This document shows positions 12,011-23,645 of a DNA stretch of 64,000 nucleotides, piece by piece. The DNA comes from Chamaea fasciata (lineage: Eukaryota > Chordata > Aves > Passeriformes > Sylviidae). A program made the translations under genes and the position numbers. Within the stretch, counting starts at the first letter, position 1. Every line of letters starts with the position of its first letter. The DNA is taken from NCBI GenBank assembly GCA_029207755.1, contig JARCOQ010000012.1, positions 496,001 through 560,000 of the forward strand. Direction: 5' to 3'. The notes below the pieces were generated by a model. It saw nothing but the letters and a program-made list of their open reading frames with translations. It made no database searches and was not told the origin of the DNA.

Positions 12011-12856
12011 CTTCGGAACAAAAAGGATCTCTGACGCTCCCTTTTGCAGGATAAGTAGCCAAAAAAGCCGACAGAAAGCCAGGCCCGAGCCCTGGCTGCC
12101 GCTGCAGGCGGCGGCTGTCGGGGAGGCGAGGGCTGGCTGTGCACAGCCGAGGGGCTGCCCACTGCCAGGTACACCACCCTCCTGAGCCACACTGCAGCTG
12201 CTTTCAGCTGGTGCAAACCTGAGTCCCCCCGGGGAGACAGACCGGGGCTCACACGGAGGAGGAGGGACGTCCGCAGCGGGTCGATGCCCTCCTACATCCT
12301 GGAGGCCAGGGATGAGCTCAGCTGCCCCCGAGCTGTGCCAGGGTCACCGCGCAGGGCCCGGTGCAGCTGGCTCAGAAGGGTCACCGAGAGGCACGGGGAG
12401 GGCAGTCCCACCTCACACCGTGCCCGTGGGCCCAGTGCACTCTGCTTGGTAAGAGAGCAGAGATAGAGCCCAGATGGGGGTCTGACCTCAGCTCCACTCC
12501 GGATGCATGTATGGGCTGCAACGCCATCTGTGCCAGCTCCTAACGGGGTTACTCTACATCAGCTTGTTCATTCCTGCTGTTTTCCTGAAAGGAAAAGCAC
12601 GACTCCAAGCAGTGCAAAGGCAGCACTAAGCAAGGTTATGAGAGGAATGCCATGGAACTCCAGCCTGGGATGCAAAGCTGGTGGATGAGTCCCACCTGAC
12701 AAAGGGCTGCAGGAAAACAATATGATACTACATGTACCTTGGTTTAATGACACATTTCCTAGACAGCTCCACTCCAGAGCACGGCCAGAGCATCTCTGCT
12801 GCTTTCACTGACAAACAGAAACTGCTGACTATAGTGTGCTCAGCTGACACAGACAT

Positions 12857-13062
12857 CAGAGAGTCACAGAATTGTTTTGGCTTGGGAGGGACCTGCAAGA
12901 CCACCTTGTTCCAAACCCCTGACATAAGCAGGCTCATCTTCCACTAGACCAGGTTGCTTCAAGCCCCATCAAACCTGGCCTTGAACACACTCTGGGATGG
13001 AGCATGCACAACCAAGAACCCCTTCCCTGGGAGAGCATCACCATTCTCCCACTCCCTGGGAA
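12857..13062 (-). mobile_element. CR1 LINE, 3' end fragment
   Basis: On the plus strand this reads as the reverse complement of an avian CR1 3' end: tcacagaattgttttgg, ttgggagggacctgcaaga, ccactagaccaggttgctt, ccatcaaacctggccttgaa, gggatggagcat. CR1 copies in birds are almost always 5'-truncated like this one. Sense is therefore minus, the same direction as ZFHX3. It is moderately diverged and cannot move by itself. Confidence 0.88.
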
Positions 13063-13837
13063 CAAGGCTGTCCATGTTTTTTTGCAAACTGGGCTCTATT
13101 TTAAGCCAGTGAAACCCAACAGGGACTTACTCCCTTTAATTTCAGTAGGACTAGAAAGGTTGCTGTTATTTTCACACATGAAACATAAAAAAAAGGCAAA
13201 TTCCTTGAGCATGTTTGTAGTGGAGCGTGATGTGATTGTGTTGTCATTTATGGGAAATAATCGCAAGCCCATCTCTCCCTTTCCCCCCATTTTCCAGTCC
13301 AAATAACCATGAAAAATTACACTTCAATGTCAGGAGGACAACAAAGGAGGGGCTTTCTCCTGCGGCTTGACGGCTTTTCAGCCTTCCTTTTCTTGGACAA
13401 AAACTACCTTCAATTCTGTTTCATTTTAAATGTGATCTAACAAATGCATCTTGACAAGTTCCTTTCTCTTTTTCTTTTAAACAGTATTTTGCACAGTTTA
13501 ACCTAGCTCCAAACTGGAATCAGCTGGAAAGGAGATGCATGCAAAAACACAAACACAGATCAAACAGCAAAACAAAAGAGCCCATCTCCAGCTCCAGGTC
13601 TGCAGGGAGAGGACAGAGCAGTCTCCACACAGAGACCTGCAGGACAAAGGTCCAAAGACAAAGGGGACCCGTGGGAGGAAGAGGATGGAGGAGCTGGATG
13701 CAGAGGTGACCAAGGCAGGAGCACAGGAAAGGTGCCCGGGGGACGGGTGCCCAGCCCCACTTTGTGAGGGAAGGCAACCCTGGCCTTCCGCTGAAGACAC
13801 ATGGTGGAACTACTCCAGCAGACAACGGCAGGTTTTG

Positions 13838-14152
13838 TAGAACCACGGAACCATTTGGGTTGGAAAGGCCCTCGAGGATCACTGAGCGCCACTGTCTCCC
13901 CAGCACTGTCAAGGGTTCCACTGACCCACGTCCCCATGTACCACATCCACGTGGGTTTTAAATCCTGCCAGAGGGAGGGATGGCGACTCCAGCACTGCCC
14001 CGAGTAGCCTGTGCCAGGGCTGGACAGCCCTTTCCAAGAAGGAATTTTGCCAATACACAGCATAAACCTCCCCTGGCACAAGTTGAGGCTGTTTGCCCTT
14101 ATCTTGCCACTTGTTCCTTGGGAGAAGAGCCCTGCAGGCCCTCAGCAGACTG
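13838..14152 (-). mobile_element. CR1 LINE, 3' end fragment (second copy)
   Basis: Reverse-complement CR1 3' end: catttgggttggaaaggccc near the 3' terminus, then gggatggcgactccagcact, gtagcctgtgccagggctgg, cataaacctcccctggcaca, agttgaggctgtttgccctt, and ending near gggagaagagccc. The order matches the CR1 terminal region, sense on minus. It lies about 0.8 kb from the first CR1 copy and overlaps the previous one's region of the consensus only in part, so this is a separate insertion. Divergence is moderate. Confidence 0.88.
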
Positions 14153-14444
14153 TGCCAGTAGAGCAAGAGATGCTTTGTGCTCACTGGGAATATATGCTCA
14201 CTTCAGAAAAACCGTGGAGATCCACAAACAAAACCAGTGCCAATGCCAAGCTGAAGTTAATAGCCAACTTTAGCAACTTCACAGCAAGGTACATCTTGAG
14301 AACACTGTAACTATAACAAAAATGAGCTATAATTAATTCATGCTTAGCCTTAGGGGCTGAATATGCGCAGGAGAGCTCCCAACAACCTTAACCCATCATT
14401 CTCACAAACCACACTTAAACGAAACACTAAAATGTCCTCTTTCT

Positions 14445-14470
14445 GTTTATTTATTTATTTATTTATTTTT
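14445..14470. repeat. (TTTA)n microsatellite
   Basis: Five to six TTTA units followed by a T run, inside an AT-rich stretch of intron 4 just after a CR1 copy. Confidence 0.93.
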
Positions 14471-17019
14471 AAATACACAACTCCTACTCAGTTCTCCCTC
14501 TCCATGGTATTGCTCCAAGGAAAAGTTAATTAATGTCTTGCTGACCCTCTTTCTCCCCCTCCCCAACTGTTTCGAGTTCTTTCAAGCTCAGCTAAAAACT
14601 TGGGAAAGCCATAATTGCAGTGCCCTGGTTTACAGACAATTAAAATATCCCAGCAGTCCGTCGCACCGCAAGTTCCCAACACGGACATGGGGCAGTGGAA
14701 GGGAGCGGTGGGGCTGACCCAGGACAGGGGAGCAGGGGACTTCAGAGCAGGGGCTGAGCATGCCCAGGAGCCCTGAGAAGGACAGGGCAAATGCACCCTT
14801 GTATCACTACAGGGGCAATACCCGTGCAGGTTCACCGGGCAGAAAAATTGGCCTGGTAGAGCTGCAGCACCGAAGTTTTGGGTGTGAATGGTCATGGTCC
14901 CACTTCACTGCAGAAGAAGGGAGGCCATGGCAGCCAGGCAGAAGAGAGAACCCCACTTCGAAGTGCTGTCAGTCGACAGCCCACAGACCTTCACTCCCAC
15001 ACCATGACCCCTCTGCCAGCACCCTCAGAGCTCCCCCACACCGAACACCACCTGGGCTGGTGCAGAACAGCGAGCAGGTAACACAGGTGAGCTCTTGCAT
15101 GCACCACAAACACCTGCTGAGGAGAACAGGGAGGGGAGACACCCCACAGCTCCGCAGCCATGGAGCTGTCCTTGAGGGCACACCTGAGGGGTCCCACCTC
15201 ACCCTGCAGGGCAGGGACGGCCACAGCCCGGCCTGGGTTGTTCCTCCCTGGGTTTGGGTTAGTGGCACTGGCAAAACGTCACTAATTGCTTTTCCCCTCG
15301 TACTAACGAGCTTTCAGCAGCAGTGACTTCAGCTTCCTGGAGCCAACAGCCCCTTTTTCTCCACTCTCTTGGCTTCGGGTAATTGAAAGCGACTGCAATT
15401 TCAGCACTGGCTCTCCAGCACTCAGCTGCACCGGGAGGTCAGGGAATGTCAAGTGAAGCCTTTCCACTCACCTCCCCACCGCCGCACGCACTCACGGAGG
15501 CAGCCCGTCCACGGCCCGGGAACAGGCAAAATTACAGGGGCTGTGAGCAGCCAGGGGAACCCAGCCCAGCCCCACTGCAGCAGGGACAGGGCTGCCCACT
15601 GCGGCCCTGCACCACAACGAGCTGCAGAGCCCTGCTGACCCCGGACTTTTTATTTTTCCTTTTAATTTAAACCAGCAGATGGGTTTCTTTTCAAGGAAAT
15701 TATACCTTCATTCTTATTTTTTTTGCAGCATCACAAAAGCCTTTCCCCTGTGACGCCCGTGTCTCCTGACACACACCAGGGAAGGATCTTCCACTTGTCA
15801 TCAGATCTCAGGCAACAACCGCGAACGGCTGCTCCAGCTGCCAAGTGAAACACGGAGGACCAAGGAAAAGGGAAGAGCAGAGAGCGGCTCGCAGCGAGAC
15901 ACGTGAGGGTACCGATGGCTCTCAAGCTGCCAGCCTGTGGCCAAGCAGGGAGGTAGCACCAGGTGGGCCACGCCAGCAGACTGGGCGGACAGAACCTTTC
16001 AGCCTGGCTCCTTCCCACTAACAAGGGCACATCAGGCGCTCTGGGGACTGGATCCACTCCTGGAACCTGGAGCAGGGCGCACGCACAGGTGGTGACTCCA
16101 GCAGAGGCCTGTGATAAGAATTTATTTCTCTCAATTAGAGGCGCTTGTCCCCAGCCTCAGTTCATCAGCACAGCCCAGGCAAGTCAATGAAAGCCCTGTA
16201 ACACGCTAATCAGATGCACAGCGACTTCCTGGAGCTGCCGCCTGCTCCTAAAATAAGTGGCAACTTTGGGATGCGGGTTTCCAGCCCTGCCCTCTCTCTG
16301 CTCCCTGTGCTCTGTCTCTGGCCAGGCCAGAGGTGGTTCCCCCGCTGGGGCTGAGGTGCTGCCTTGTGCTGCACACGTGTGTGGAGGGGCAGGTAACACA
16401 CTGCCTGCCCATATCCTTTATGCCCACAGGAATCCCCCTGTGCCAGAAGCTTCCGAGGATGAGTTATAAATTTTCAGGTTAAGTTTTTGGAGTTTTACTT
16501 GAGTTTGATACAAAATATTCGTTCCCTTCAGCCCAAAACCATTCTGAAATGATGGTGAATGTCCTGAGCAGACAGAGAAGGGTCTAAACACAGCCCTCAC
16601 AGAACAAACGAAAGATGAAAATGCCAGGGAAAAATCACTGCCGAGTTCCCTTCTAGTCTCCTCAGAAAAACAGCGCCTCTGCTTTTGGAAACCTCTCTTG
16701 AAAATGTCAGGCTGCACGGGGCGGGTGTGGAGGGAGGGCTGTGCGCCCAGGACAGGGGGATGTGCCCTGCTCTCTGGGATGCCTCTGGGCTGTGGCCATT
16801 AGGTTTAAAATAAGCACACAAACAGCCCATCCCCTCCTTCCCCAGCCGAAGGGAGCCACAGGAAAAGGCTGTGGGCTCCAGGCTGTGCCCCCAGTCTGGC
16901 ACAAACCATCCCTGCCCCAGCACCTCCACAGCCTGCACCAAACTCCGCCAGCATGAACCTCCGAGGCACGGGGACACTCTCCCTGCAGCCTGCTCGAGAG
17001 AGCATCGATTCAACACACA

Positions 17020-17100
17020 CTTGGTGCCTTCAAAGTTGTTTATGATCAATATGCAAATTGCCCATGGCATCGATCCGGTATTAATTTTCAATTAGGGAAT
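17020..17100. promoter_or_regulatory. Candidate element with perfect octamer
   Basis: AT-rich block with the consensus octamer ATGCAAAT at 17051-17058, followed by tattaattttcaattaggg with two TAAT/ATTA cores. Compositionally distinct from the GC-rich flanks on both sides. Confidence 0.4.
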
Positions 17101-17847
17101 CCACAAGGGGTCTCCCAGGGTCAATATCCAACAATCCAAGGTAACTCCACAGTGGAGCCTGTGGGACTGATGCTGCCCAGGGCCTGGGGCTGCTCCTGCA
17201 CCTCCGGTCCTGATCCCTACGGACGGTCCTGATGCCACAGTGGTGCTGGCACTTGGGGCAAGCCCCTGGCAAGTGGATTTAGGCAGCAGCCATCAACCTA
17301 CACGCTGTGTTACCTGGTTAATATTGTTACTGGTACTGGTGGTGTGGGAAAGCTCAGTGCAGGGCTGTGCACAGCAGCAGCTGCGCTCGGTGGCGGGTCG
17401 AGGGGTTCCAGCAGCTTCCCAGGGACAGAGCGAGAACCCAAACGCTGCCTTACACCATGGAACACAAGTTACAGAAACTTGTGCATCTCCAAAAACATAT
17501 AAGAAGTGGGAAAGGTGCCCGTGTGCTACACGAAGGTTCCAAAAAGTGAAAGAACTAGTTGAAAGTGCCTTGAAAATCTAAAGCAGCATGCCCCTTCCCA
17601 GCAACGTGACCTGTCCCACCAGCCACCCTCCCAGCTCCCTCGCTTTGGGAAGCCCAGAGTGAGCCAGCTGCTGCTCCAAGCTGTGCAGTCTCAGTGGAGA
17701 GGGGATGTCCCCTCCACACTGGGAAGGTGATGTTCCCTCCCCACCAGAGAGGTGACGATTCCACCTTCGCCCAGGGTGGGTGATGCCCCCTGTGCACCAG
17801 CCGGCCTGTGCCCCACCCACGGCTCCACCACTCACTGTGCTAACCAG

Positions 17848-18050
17848 CACATTAGCTACCCAGGCTAATTGGTTTATGGATAACATTAATTACCATGTTG
17901 CTCATTAATGGATGAAATCTTTATTGGTTCCATTGATCAGCGGGACTTGTTAGCCGGCCTCCTAACCAATGGCGGATGTAACAAGCTCTCTTATTGGCAT
18001 ATCAATTAATGCAATCAATTTCTGGCCAGCGGCTGCCATTCGCTTCCCTG
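17848..18050. promoter_or_regulatory. Candidate enhancer: CCAAT cluster with homeodomain-type motifs
   Basis: Four CCAAT boxes in 130 bases: ATTGG at 17868, ATTGG at 17923, CCAAT at 17966 and ATTGG at 17993. Among them are many TAAT cores (attaattacc, cattaatgg, caattaatgc). This density and the absence of CpG decay or repeat signatures suggest a conserved regulatory element. NF-Y and homeodomain proteins bind these motif classes. Confidence 0.45.
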
Positions 18051-18409
18051 CTTGTTAGACTGGGGGAGACAGAGTCATGTCAAGTAAGCATTTATTTAAA
18101 GGGTTCCTAATTCTTCTTGAGCTGACTTCCCAGCAGGCTTTCTGCCACACAAGGGTTTTCTGCCTCCAGAGACCTTCCCCTCTCCTCCCCTGCAGAATCA
18201 GATCTATGACAATCCCTCCAAACGGAATCATTTCTGTGAAAATATTTATCGAGTCTGGTGAGTAGGAACAGCCACAGCCAGAGGTACAGGATTGACAAGT
18301 CAGACTGTGCAGCTATCCCAATTTAACACACTGGGGAGATTGGCAGGAGCACAAACCCGCTCCCAAGGACAGACGGGCTCACCAGCCATGCCACAAAGCC
18401 TTCCTGCAC

Positions 18410-18450
18410 ATGGATTAATGCTAATCAGCTCCCCAAATTAGCATAATTTT
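18410..18450. promoter_or_regulatory. Inverted pair of POU-like octamers
   Basis: ATGCTAAT at 18418-18425 and its exact reverse complement ATTAGCAT at 18437-18444, separated by 11 bases. ATGCTAAT is a one-base variant of the octamer ATGCAAAT recognised by POU factors. It is about 0.4 kb from the CCAAT cluster. Confidence 0.4.
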
Positions 18451-19059
18451 GTCAGAGAACAACAAGCCCTGGACACTTCTGCCCTATCCCATCTCCCAGA
18501 CCACGTCAGACGAGGATGCACCCACATCTCAGGTGGTGCTCGCAGCCTCTGCCTCAGCCTGGAAAAGGAGAGCAGGATCACACTGCTCATGGGAGGAACT
18601 AGCTGGAAAACCCACGGAGAAATGCCACGGGCTTAAGTGAGTCTGGCAGTGTTGGCAGACCAGTCCTGCTTTCCTGAGGAGGGTGGCACAGGGGATGGCC
18701 CAGTGGAACAGCACAGAGCTGGTCATGGCATGATGAGGACCGAGAGATCTGAGCCATTTCCCCCACGAGCAAGAAGGGGCTTGCAGGTAACTGGACGGGA
18801 GGCCAGTGAGCTCACAAGGAGAAAGAGCCTCTGTTCTGATTCCCCGATGTCTGCTCTGTTTTCTTTCGGGGTATTGGCCAGAGTACGTTCACAAGGAGCT
18901 CAAGTCCCATCCTGCTGGGCTGAGGTTCCCCTGCTGGCAAGAGGCCACATGTACCCACAGCAATTTCTCCTGGCCTGATCCCCACTCTGGATCTCCACCT
19001 AAGTGATGGTGTAGGAAGGATTTTCCCCACCAAACACAATAATAAATCAAACTTTATCA

Positions 19060-19400
19060 GAGCAGAACTATAAATCTGTGAGGACTCCAATAATTTCTAG
19101 CCATGGGAATAACACCACAAAAGTACTTTTTAAACTAATTACTCAGATTCTGAAGTGCTGCCCTAATGAGCCTTCCTTCTGCCCAGAACTTGCTAAGAGA
19201 AAAAAAAATCTACCTTCAGTACAGTAATTACTGCTTTCCCCTTCAAACTTCTAACTGGAGATCAATGCTGCATTTTAAGACTCATTGATTTACAATTAGC
19301 CTGGCTTTCCTGCTAAAGTGTTTTTAAAGCAGAGTTTACTTTTATTTTATTTTGAAATCTCAAAGATCTGGTTCTTAGATTTTACATCCTCATGAGAGGT
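19060..19400. promoter_or_regulatory. Candidate conserved noncoding element
   Basis: Contains ctccaataatttctagcc, taaactaattactcagattc, agtacagtaattactgcttt, attgatttacaattagcctg and actttt-attttattttgaaa. AT-rich with repeated homeodomain cores, followed by a purine-rich stretch to about 19570. Confidence 0.3.
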
Positions 19401-20847
19401 GTGCTGGGAGCTCATAGGGAGGCAGGCACACATTGGAACAAGAAAAGAAAACAGGCTTTGTTAGGCTGAGATTAGAAATAAGAGACAGAAACATTTAAGG
19501 GATAAACATGAAAAAGAAGAAAGAGGAAAAGAAACAAAGCTAGAGGAAAGGAAGAAAAAATGGAACAGTAAGAAGTGTAATTGCAAAGAGACGTAAAAAT
19601 AAACTGCAGGCTAAGGAAGGAGAGTCACTGCTGGGTGGCTTGGAGCTCTCACTGCTCTGCTGTTCATCAGCATCCTCAGGAAACGCGGCAGCAGCTTTGT
19701 GCATCTTTGCAAAACAAAGCCCTGGTTAAAGGCAGAGCGTGCGGGGCGGCGCTTGCGCAGCCCTGGCTGCTGTGCAACCTGTCCCGTGAGGAGAGCACCA
19801 GGAAGTGGAGCCATTAAGAATTCCACGCTGATTGCTCCAAACACGTTTGCTCTATGCCATAAAGATAATAGCCTCACGGATACATCTGCCTGCTCTCTCC
19901 TGCCTCCTCCCACCCCAGCATCATCTGTTTGGCCTCCCCTGCCCTGGACTCCCAGCGCTGCAGCAGCTGCACACCGGGACCCAGAGAGGCCAGGGGGGTC
20001 TCCACACCCTGGAGATGCTTCAGACCCCAGCAGAGAGAGCTCTGGCCGGCAGCGCCTGGGCTCAGAGGCCTCCAGAGGCTCTGCCAAGCTCCGCTGCTCT
20101 AGGAGGCTATGACCATGCACTGCTTGGTTCTGACTCATTTTTGTGTCATTTCTGCAGGAAACGAGCTACATCGGACAAACGAGTTCAGCCTTTGCCTCCT
20201 ACTTCTCCCGTCAAACCCAACATTAGGAAGGTCTTCCGGGATTAGCGTGAGTAGGGACCCAACTGGAGACAGCCACAGGAGCCAGGAGGCAAAGGGAACC
20301 ACTGGCAAGGGTTTCCAGCTGTGAGGCCACCACAGCAGTGCAGCCTGCCCTTCACTTGTGCTCTCACGTATTTCATTCTTTACTACTGCGGGGTCCCAGG
20401 TGCCAGTGGCAAATGATGATCCTGGAGTGATGAAAGCAAAGCAAGAAAATAGGAAAGCATCTCTCCTTTTTGTGTTGCGTTTTAGAGAAAGCTGCTTAGC
20501 CCCATTTCACAGACTAATATGAAAAAAGTGCAATTAAATCCTCGAAAAACTGACAGATCAGCAAAACAAAACCACCCGGAGGAGAGCACGATTGAGCCTC
20601 ATTAAGGAAGAGTTCAGTCTGTTTTTAAAACCTTTCTTAACATTTAGCTGGTACCACTCAGCAGCCGCCACTCCCAACGCGCCTGGTGCAATTAGTGTCA
20701 GAACGGAAAGGAAAAAATCAGCCTAGGAAACAGGAATTAAAGCACCAGATCCAGGCGAGAGAAAAAGGTCTGGCTGTAGCGAAATCACCCAAATTTGGCC
20801 CCCTCCTCGGGGTCTGTGGCAGCGCTCAGCCCTGCTCCATGTGCTCG

Positions 20848-20868
20848 CACACACACACACACACACTA
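20848..20868. repeat. (CA)n microsatellite
   Basis: About ten uninterrupted CA units in intron 4. Confidence 0.95.
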
Positions 20869-22619
20869 CTGACAGGGCATGGCGCCGGGGCAAACCCGGG
20901 CTGCGCAGTCCCCGTGCCCAGCCCCTCCCCGTCCCCAAACGCTCTGCATGGCAGTCACATCCCTGGCGAGGGCAGGTTCATGACAGATGGACAGTAAATT
21001 ACACTGACCTCAACAGCGATTACAGCCTCTGCCTTGGACAATGAGGAAATGGAGACACAGGGACAAATCCTGGGCTGTGCTGACTAACCCCACGCGCCGT
21101 CTCGCCGGCCCCACACAGGACCCGGCACGGGCGAGAGCTGTTCTCCTGCGGTGGGGGTGGGGACGAAACGCATGGGAGATAGAAAAGATGGCAGAGAGAT
21201 GAAGCCATTTTATTAAATCAGGCAAATTCTAATTTATGCTGGGGAGATGGAGGAGAGAAAATGGATTCATTCTCAGCATGCACACTCCGTATCATCTGAT
21301 CCAATCCTCACTGCCTCGCCAGAGGGGGAGGGGGCCTCGGCCGGCTGCAGTGCTCCCACAATCCGAGAAAAAGACTGAAAAATAGGATGATCCTCCTTCC
21401 GGATTGTACAGCAGTCACGGGGAAAAGGCTTTTCCTGGGAGCACGAGGCGCCAAGCCCTGCTGTCAGCCATGCCTGCGTTTGGGGGTTTGCCCCTTGGGG
21501 ATGTGGAACGGGCAGCACAAGGTCCAGGGCCCACCACAGCACACACACCACGCAGGCAAAGGGGGCAGAGACAGCCGGGAGGAACATCCTGGGGGGATCC
21601 TACTCATGCCATTCCTGGTGTTCAGCCCAGCATGCACCCTCACAGCTGGCAGGGTCATCACCATCATTCTTCATCAGTAAGAGACACTGGAAGGAAAAGT
21701 GCCATGTCAGCAGCCCCGAGGAGGCTGGTGGGACCTCAGGTACCCGTGGGCTCCGGCACCAGTGCAGAGCACCACCGTAACACCACCACTGTGCATGTGA
21801 CCACGGGCACTTCAGGCTGCTCCTGCTGCAGCCAGCACAATGCCTCCACAGGTCTCAGCAGAACTTGGGAGCTGAGCTCCTCTGTGGCTCCGGCCAGTGG
21901 GAGCCGAGGAGCTCACCAGATGCAGCCAGGCTGGAAGCCAGGAGTGAGGGCATCCCTTGTGCTGGGACAGCTCAGGTTATCTGAAATGACATGCAGAACC
22001 CAAGGGCTGCCATGGGCTCCTGTGCTGGGGATGGTGGGTTGTGACAGGTGGGCACACCTTGTGCAGGGATGTTTCCAAGAGAAGTTGATTTCCAAGCTCT
22101 GTGTTTGTTGGGTAAGTGTGATGGGCACAGCTGCCTGACATGCAGAGCGAAGCCAAAGTAATTCCTGCTCTACAGAAGACATGCCACTGAACAGCACTGC
22201 ACAGTTTTGGAACAGGGACTGAAGGAAAATGCAGAGGTTTGGTTAAACAGCACTGAGGAAAAGCAACAAGAGCTCCTGCTGCAGAGGACAGCCATCTCTG
22301 GGATTCATGGGCCAGCCATCCTACCAGAGGAACAGACACCTGCAGCCCCTCGCTGCCCACAAAGGGGGCAAGGGCACTTTGGGGTGGACACGGACAATGC
22401 CAGTGAGCCCGGAGAGAGAGGAAGGTGAGATGTTGCTGCACAAAGCTCCATGGGCACCAAGGTACCTCCCATTTCACGATCAACCAGAGGAAAAAGAGAA
22501 CAACACATAATTAATTACCAGTGGCCAAATAAGTCCAGGAAAACAAACAAGGCCTTGGGTGAATGAGAAGAATGCCAACCCTGGCCAGGGCAGAACGCCT
22601 TGGGCCTCATTGTCCTGCG

Positions 22620-23319
22620 TAGAAATCATTCTAGTTATGTTTGCAATGATTAAATGAACTTTTTATACAACATCCTTCTGAAAATACTCCCCTGCAGGAG
22701 CCCCCCTCCCTAAAACCATCAACACTTGTCCCAGCTCAGACTGGGGCCTTGGGGGAACAGCTTTGCAGGAGGGAAAAGGCCAAGAGCCTGGGGAGAGGGG
22801 CCAAGGTGCAGCACCTGGAGCACAAATTCCAAACAGGAGAAATTCCTGTTTAGCATCCAACTCCAGCACGGGCAGTGAAGCTGATTTTATGACTTATTTA
22901 TTTATTTCGTCTTTGATGAACAGAAGGTTAATATAAGAACAACTCCTTGGCAAACCTTTAAGGGTAATTCAAGCGACACTGATGTGAATCAATGTTCCCT
23001 TTGTGAACGCATTACTTGGCAGAAACTGGCTTTTTGTAACCCCCTTAAACCTAGCTGGCAAAACAAAAAGAGAAAAAAAAACGTCCTTCAAACAAAAGGA
23101 TGAGGTGAAAATAAAGAGAGAGTCGACTGCACTTTATTCTCTTTCACAGAAGCAAATGGATTTGGTGCTTTTTATACATTAATCAATCAATATCACTGAC
23201 TGTACATCAGCGGCGCAGCCAAGTTATGAATGACCTTTCTGGCAAAGAGGACACTTTTAATGCTCATAAGACTGCTCATAGCTTAGCAACTTTCCGAATT
23301 TATGCCTGCATGATTACCC
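22620..23319. promoter_or_regulatory. Candidate regulatory block flanking the CpG island
   Basis: Two AT-rich parts (22620-22680 with tttgcaatgattaaatgaac, and 22880-23310 with cattaatcaatcaatatcac and tttttatac) separated by a GC-rich patch. The right part runs directly into the CpG island. Possible promoter-proximal or enhancer sequence; not demonstrated. Confidence 0.3.
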
Positions 23320-23645
23320 CTCGGAGGCAGGCGCCCGTGAGCGCCGCACTAGATACGACAAGGTTAGTCCTTGCCGATTTGTGCAGGGGGAAGGGGCCGC
23401 TGCCCCGCACGGCGGCCGACGGGCTCGCCCGGCAACAAACGGGTGGTCGCCTGGCCTGACAGGTCCTCGGGAGCAGGAGGAGACCAGCAGGCCCCTGACC
23501 CTGCAGACAACACGAAACGAACCACGAGCGACCCTCCACGCCGCGCACACACGGAAAGAGAACTGGAGGAGCCGGGGTGGAGGTGCTGCGGAAGGGAGAG
23601 GTGGCTGCGCGAGTGAAGTGGAACGGCTGGCGCTGAGCATGGCTG
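23320..23645. promoter_or_regulatory. Intragenic CpG island in intron 4
   Basis: Counting by eye gives roughly 35 CpG in about 320 bases, including dense clusters such as cccgcacggcggccgacggg, in sequence where the neighbouring kilobases have few. CpG islands away from annotated starts often mark alternative promoters or enhancer-linked transcription. I see no TATA box inside it. The 200 bases to its left are AT-rich and motif-rich (listed separately). No exon can be recognised next to it. Confidence 0.6.
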
